Source: an uncultured Chitinophaga sp.
GTDB lineage: Bacteria > Bacteroidota > Bacteroidia > Chitinophagales > Chitinophagaceae
DNA: 64,000 nucleotides
Assembly: GCF_902168175.1 (NCBI RefSeq)
Contig: NZ_CABHOU010000076.1
Coordinates: forward strand, 124,001 to 188,000
Direction: 5' to 3'
This document shows, piece after piece, positions 60,914-64,000 of the stretch (position 1 is the first letter of the stretch; each line of letters opens with the position of its first letter). The notes below the pieces were generated by a model. The model was given only the letters and a program-made list of their open reading frames with translations. It ran no database searches and had not been told where the DNA came from. The position numbers were made by a program, and so were the translations under genes.

Positions 60914-62095
60914 ATGGTACACTATAAAAAATTGCTGAGCATGTGCGCAATAGCTGCAGGCTGCTTTGCCGCAGGATGTAAAGAAGAACATGTAGCACCA
61001 CTGCCCGACAGCGAATCTATTCCGCAACTGGTGAATAATGTGAAAGTGATAAATATAAACGGCGGCGCAAAAGTAACTTATGCGGTGCCGCCTGATCCCA
61101 ATCTCATGTATGTAGAGGCGGAGTGGGAACACAATAAGATCAAACGGAACGCAAAAGCCTCATACTACGGCGATACGCTGCTGCTGGAAGGCTTCGGTGA
61201 TACACTTAGCACTGATGTAACGCTGTATTCTGTGAATAAGCGGGAAATTCGCTCTGCCGCGCAGCACATCTCTATAAAACCGTTAACGCCGCCCGTAAAG
61301 CTGGTGCGCGACGGATTAAAAGTGAAGCCTGATTTCGGTGGCGTGAATGTTACTTTCGAGAACGTAACCGGCGGCGATATCGTGATCGTCATACTGGCGA
61401 AGGATGCCAACGGTGAAATGAAACAACTCGATGCCTTTTATACGGGACTGGTGCGTGGCGAATACAACATCCGCGGTCTTAAAGCGGAACCTTACAACTT
61501 TGGCTTTTATGTAAAAGACAGGTGGGGAAATATCTCTGATACCCTGATGGCGGAACTGACGCCGTTGTTCGAAGCGGAGCTGGATAAACTGAAGTTCAAA
61601 GAACTCAATCCCTATCCGGGCGATGTGAACGGTAACCTTTATTCGGCAGCTTACCCGATGCGCCTGTTGTTCGATGGCAAAACCACAACGATCTTCGTAA
61701 CAGGACAAACCATTGGCCTGCCCTGCAGTATTTCGATAGATCTGGGTGTAAAGGCTAACCTGAGCCGCATGAAATACTACCAGCGCCAGAGTACTGCATT
61801 TTATTACAGTTCCGCCACACCGGAAGAGTTTGAAGTGTATGGGTCAAACAGTCCCGCGCCAGACGGCGATTGGAACAGCTGGACACTGCTGAGGAAATGT
61901 AAGTCTGTTAAACCGTCGGGCCTGCCGCTTGGCCAAACCAGTAACGACGACCTGGAACTGGCAAGGGCCGGCGAAGACTTTAATTTCCCCCTGAGTACGG
62001 AAAGCTATCGTTACCTGCGCATCAAATTGACCAAAACCTATGGTAACTCGGCTAATGTCACTTTTTCTGAACTGAGTTTCTGGGGAGCTTACTAA
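60914..62095 (+). CDS. DUF4959/DUF5126/DUF5000-type PUL lipoprotein
   Basis: About 393 residues from the Met at 60914 (MVHYKKLLSMCAIAAG, lipobox CFAAGC, Cys22). The opening PQLVNNVKVININGGAKVTYAVPPDPNLMYVEAEW is the DUF4959-like start. A middle all-beta part (DUF5126-like) and a discoidin/F5-8C-like C-terminal domain (DUF5000, with CSISIDLGVKANLSRMKYYQR and FEVYGSNSP) follow. Such proteins accompany SusC/SusD pairs and probably bind glycan at the surface; no enzymatic residues are apparent. Confidence 0.85.
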   Translation: MVHYKKLLSMCAIAAGCFAAGCKEEHVAPLPDSESIPQLVNNVKVININGGAKVTYAVPPDPNLMYVEAEWEHNKIKRNAKASYYGDTLLLEGFGDTLSTDVTLYSVNKREIRSAAQHISIKPLTPPVKLVRDGLKVKPDFGGVNVTFENVTGGDIVIVILAKDANGEMKQLDAFYTGLVRGEYNIRGLKAEPYNFGFYVKDRWGNISDTLMAELTPLFEAELDKLKFKELNPYPGDVNGNLYSAAYPMRLLFDGKTTTIFVTGQTIGLPCSISIDLGVKANLSRMKYYQRQSTAFYYSSATPEEFEVYGSNSPAPDGDWNSWTLLRKCKSVKPSGLPLGQTSNDDLELARAGEDFNFPLSTESYRYLRIKLTKTYGNSANVTFSELSFWGAY

Positions 62096-62109
62096 TTCAA
62101 ACCGATTAC

Positions 62110-62778
62110 ATGAAACGACTAATATTTCTGGGAGCAGCGATAGGTTTTATATCGATGGCTTCCTGCAGCAAAATGGATGCGCACTACGGGGATTTTATTA
62201 AAGACGGCGCTAAGATATACACCGGCAAAGCCGACTCGCTTACAGCCGCTGGCGGTAAAGGCAGGGTCATACTTTCGTGGATACTGTTCTCTGACCAGAA
62301 CATCACCGGTTGCCGCGTACTGTGGAACTTCGGGGCCGACTCACTGATCATACCGGTTAAACGTTCCCTGCACCCGGATACCATTAAGCTGCCGATAGAA
62401 CTGGCAGAAGGCGCCTATAACTTTACGGTATATACATTTGACAGTAAAGGCAATGGCTCTGTGGGTGCTGAGGTGATCGCGAACAGTTATGGGGCTGCTT
62501 TCCAGTCGTCGATATTGCCAAGAACGCTGCGCTCGGCAGATAAACAGGCTGCTGCCGGCACTATCAGTATCACCTGGGTGGGCAGGGAAGAAAAATGCAT
62601 TGGTACAGAATGGCAGTTCACCGGTAAGGATAACCTGCCAAAGACACATTTCTCGCCGCTTGGCGATACTACAATGTTATCTGGCTGCGATGTGAGCAAG
62701 CCGGTAAGTTACCGCTCTGTTTACCTGCCTGAAAAGAATGCTGTAGACACTTTTTATACCGGATACAAACCACTGTAA
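62110..62778 (+). CDS. DUF4998-type PUL lipoprotein
   Basis: A 222-residue lipoprotein with lipobox ISMASC (Cys19). The mature start KMDAHYGDFIKDGAKIYTGKADSL is the typical opening of DUF4998 proteins found behind SusD/DUF5000 genes. An FnIII-like all-beta fold follows. The role is presumably glycan capture or surface organisation. It lies 14 bases after the previous gene, and the next gene starts just 1 base after its stop codon. Confidence 0.85.
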   Translation: MKRLIFLGAAIGFISMASCSKMDAHYGDFIKDGAKIYTGKADSLTAAGGKGRVILSWILFSDQNITGCRVLWNFGADSLIIPVKRSLHPDTIKLPIELAEGAYNFTVYTFDSKGNGSVGAEVIANSYGAAFQSSILPRTLRSADKQAAAGTISITWVGREEKCIGTEWQFTGKDNLPKTHFSPLGDTTMLSGCDVSKPVSYRSVYLPEKNAVDTFYTGYKPL

Positions 62779-62779
62779 T

Positions 62780-64000
62780 ATGCAGCGATTTTTGACAGTT
62801 GTGCTGCTGATGATCAGCCCTGTTGTGTTAAAAGCACAGCAGGGCCTCGTATGGCATACGCCGAAATGGGTGAATGGGGTGGCAAAAAGGGACACTGCAC
62901 ATATGTTCTACCGCCTGCCAGCAGAAATGAAATCCCGTGTCAGTAAAAATGTGTGGGACCTTTCCCTGTTCACTACCGGGGAGTTCCTGCATTTCAGGAC
63001 GGGCGCACGCCATTTCGAAGTGCGTTACCAGCTTTCGGGTAAACATCGCGAAATGCCCCATATGCCTGCTACCGGCGTAAGTGGGGTCGATCTTTTTGCG
63101 AAAGACCGGCTGGGGCGGTGGAACTGGGCCTCACCCTACTACAGCTTTGGCGACACGGTGGTATATTCTTACAAACACCTGAAGATAGATGCAGGGGCCG
63201 AGGTAGATTATTATCTGTACCTCCCACTATACAATACGGTTTCCTGGATATCCATTGTTACCGACGAAGGCGTAAAGGTGGAGTTTCTCCGGGAGAGAAA
63301 AGAGAAACCCATCGTGGGATACGGTACGTCTATCATGCACGGTGCCGTGGCGTCCCGGCCAGGTTTATCGTGGACGAACATTTTATCCCGCAAGCTAGAC
63401 AGGGAAGTGATCAACCTCGGGTTTTCCGGCAACGGGCGTTTTGAAGCGCCGATATTCGACCTGATGGCCACGGTGGATGCAGCGGTATATCTCTTCGACT
63501 GTATGCCTAATCTTACCCGGGCAAATCCCGATACGGTGGAAGCCCGCATCCGGTATGGTGTTAACAAATTGAGGACCGCCCATCCCGGTGTTCCCATCAT
63601 TTTTACCGAATACCCTTGCGGCGATATACCCTACTATATGGACAGTTCGCTGATCAATGACCGGCACAATTCCAGCCAGGTGATCGCAGCTGTGTACAAA
63701 AAGCTGAAAACCGAAGGTGTAACGAATATCTGGCTGCTTACTGAAAAGGAGATCGGTTTTGATATTAACAGTACCACCGAACACACGCACCCGAACGATA
63801 TTGGAATGATGAAGTATGCAGATGCGTATGAAAACAAGATACGCGAAATACTACGCGAGCCTGTCGGCCAGTTCACCACACAGCAGCCGGTGGCGCAAAA
63901 TGATAATCGTTATGACTGGATGTTACGTCATGATGAGATAAAAGAACAGGTGCGCAAAACAAATCCGTCTGCTGTCATCTTCGCTAATTCTATCATCCAT
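62780..64000 (+). CDS. SGNH/GDSL-type esterase, truncated by the window end
   Basis: The frame is open for all 407 codons to the window edge. A signal peptide (ends LKAQ) is followed by an N-terminal jelly-roll (about 22-165). A first SGNH-hydrolase domain follows with the nucleophile block GYGTSIMHG, the block III GFSGNG and the catalytic HPND near 335. After about residue 380 a new segment DWMLRHDEIKEQVRKTNPSAV begins, resembling the start of a second hydrolase domain. It is probably a surface or periplasmic carbohydrate esterase (deacetylase type) acting on the glycan imported by the SusC/SusD pair. Confidence 0.85.
   Translation, partial: MQRFLTVVLLMISPVVLKAQQGLVWHTPKWVNGVAKRDTAHMFYRLPAEMKSRVSKNVWDLSLFTTGEFLHFRTGARHFEVRYQLSGKHREMPHMPATGVSGVDLFAKDRLGRWNWASPYYSFGDTVVYSYKHLKIDAGAEVDYYLYLPLYNTVSWISIVTDEGVKVEFLRERKEKPIVGYGTSIMHGAVASRPGLSWTNILSRKLDREVINLGFSGNGRFEAPIFDLMATVDAAVYLFDCMPNLTRANPDTVEARIRYGVNKLRTAHPGVPIIFTEYPCGDIPYYMDSSLINDRHNSSQVIAAVYKKLKTEGVTNIWLLTEKEIGFDINSTTEHTHPNDIGMMKYADAYENKIREILREPVGQFTTQQPVAQNDNRYDWMLRHDEIKEQVRKTNPSAVIFANSIIH

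Noticed and set aside
1..64000. tRNA, rRNA, CRISPR, IS elements or prophage
   Set aside because: No cloverleaf-like sequence, repeat-spacer pattern, transposase or integrase was recognised by reading both strands. A dedicated scan (tRNAscan, CRISPR finder) could still change this.

Overview
The window reads as a chromosomal segment of a Bacteroidota bacterium, most likely a Chitinophagaceae member close to Chitinophaga. This is inferred from a SusC/SusD pair with an ECF sigma/FecR switch, a type IX secretion C-terminal domain, many lipoproteins, TAnnTTTG-type promoters and AT-rich leaders. No tRNA, rRNA, CRISPR array or insertion sequence was seen.

Positions 1-20,030 form one large stress/energy-limitation island. 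It holds the tail of a cation P-type ATPase, an Hsp20, two triple-BON proteins, PEP synthase, Pfk-2-type phosphofructokinase, a flavodoxin, five tandem-domain universal stress proteins, a PNPOx-like flavoprotein, a LOG-family protein, a PAS histidine kinase, a response regulator with a Crp/Fnr DNA-binding half, small membrane proteins, an ATP-cone/Mrr-type nuclease and a CHAD protein. Almost every transcription unit here carries a TGAYNNNNRTCA-like palindrome placed 23-25 bases before a TAnnTT -7 element. Many carry a second copy exactly 22 bases further upstream. That is class II Crp/Fnr activator geometry, and the kinase/regulator operon has such a promoter itself. The gene content resembles the mycobacterial DosR dormancy regulon, but the regulator is of a different type. 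This is the main discovery candidate.

Positions 20,400-31,800 hold a GH43 lipoprotein, a heavy-metal RND efflux operon whose pump is fused to its outer-membrane factor, a Cys-rich DUF6660-like protein, an alpha/beta hydrolase lipoprotein, and a TetR-msrB-LLM oxidoreductase group with two matching palindromic operators. Positions 31,800-38,900 are one giant secreted protein with pectate-lyase-like, autotransporter-repeat, FnIII and T9SS-sorting regions. Positions 39,100-45,050 hold two zinc alcohol dehydrogenases (one with a Tat signal), two cupins, an acetyltransferase, an SDR and an AraC regulator. A duplicated 38-base element precedes both transcription units.

Positions 45,200-50,000 are a methionine/folate/pterin operon (metE, MTHFR-like, queD-like) behind a cobalamin riboswitch, divergent from an Lrp/AsnC regulator. 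Positions 50,100-53,500 look like an MbnP/MbnH-type copper protein and diheme enzyme pair with an outer-membrane protein. From 53,700 to the end runs a polysaccharide-utilisation locus: ECF sigma, FecR, STN-SusC, SusD, two accessory lipoproteins and a truncated SGNH esterase. Functions are read from sequence motifs and remembered family features; no database search was run.
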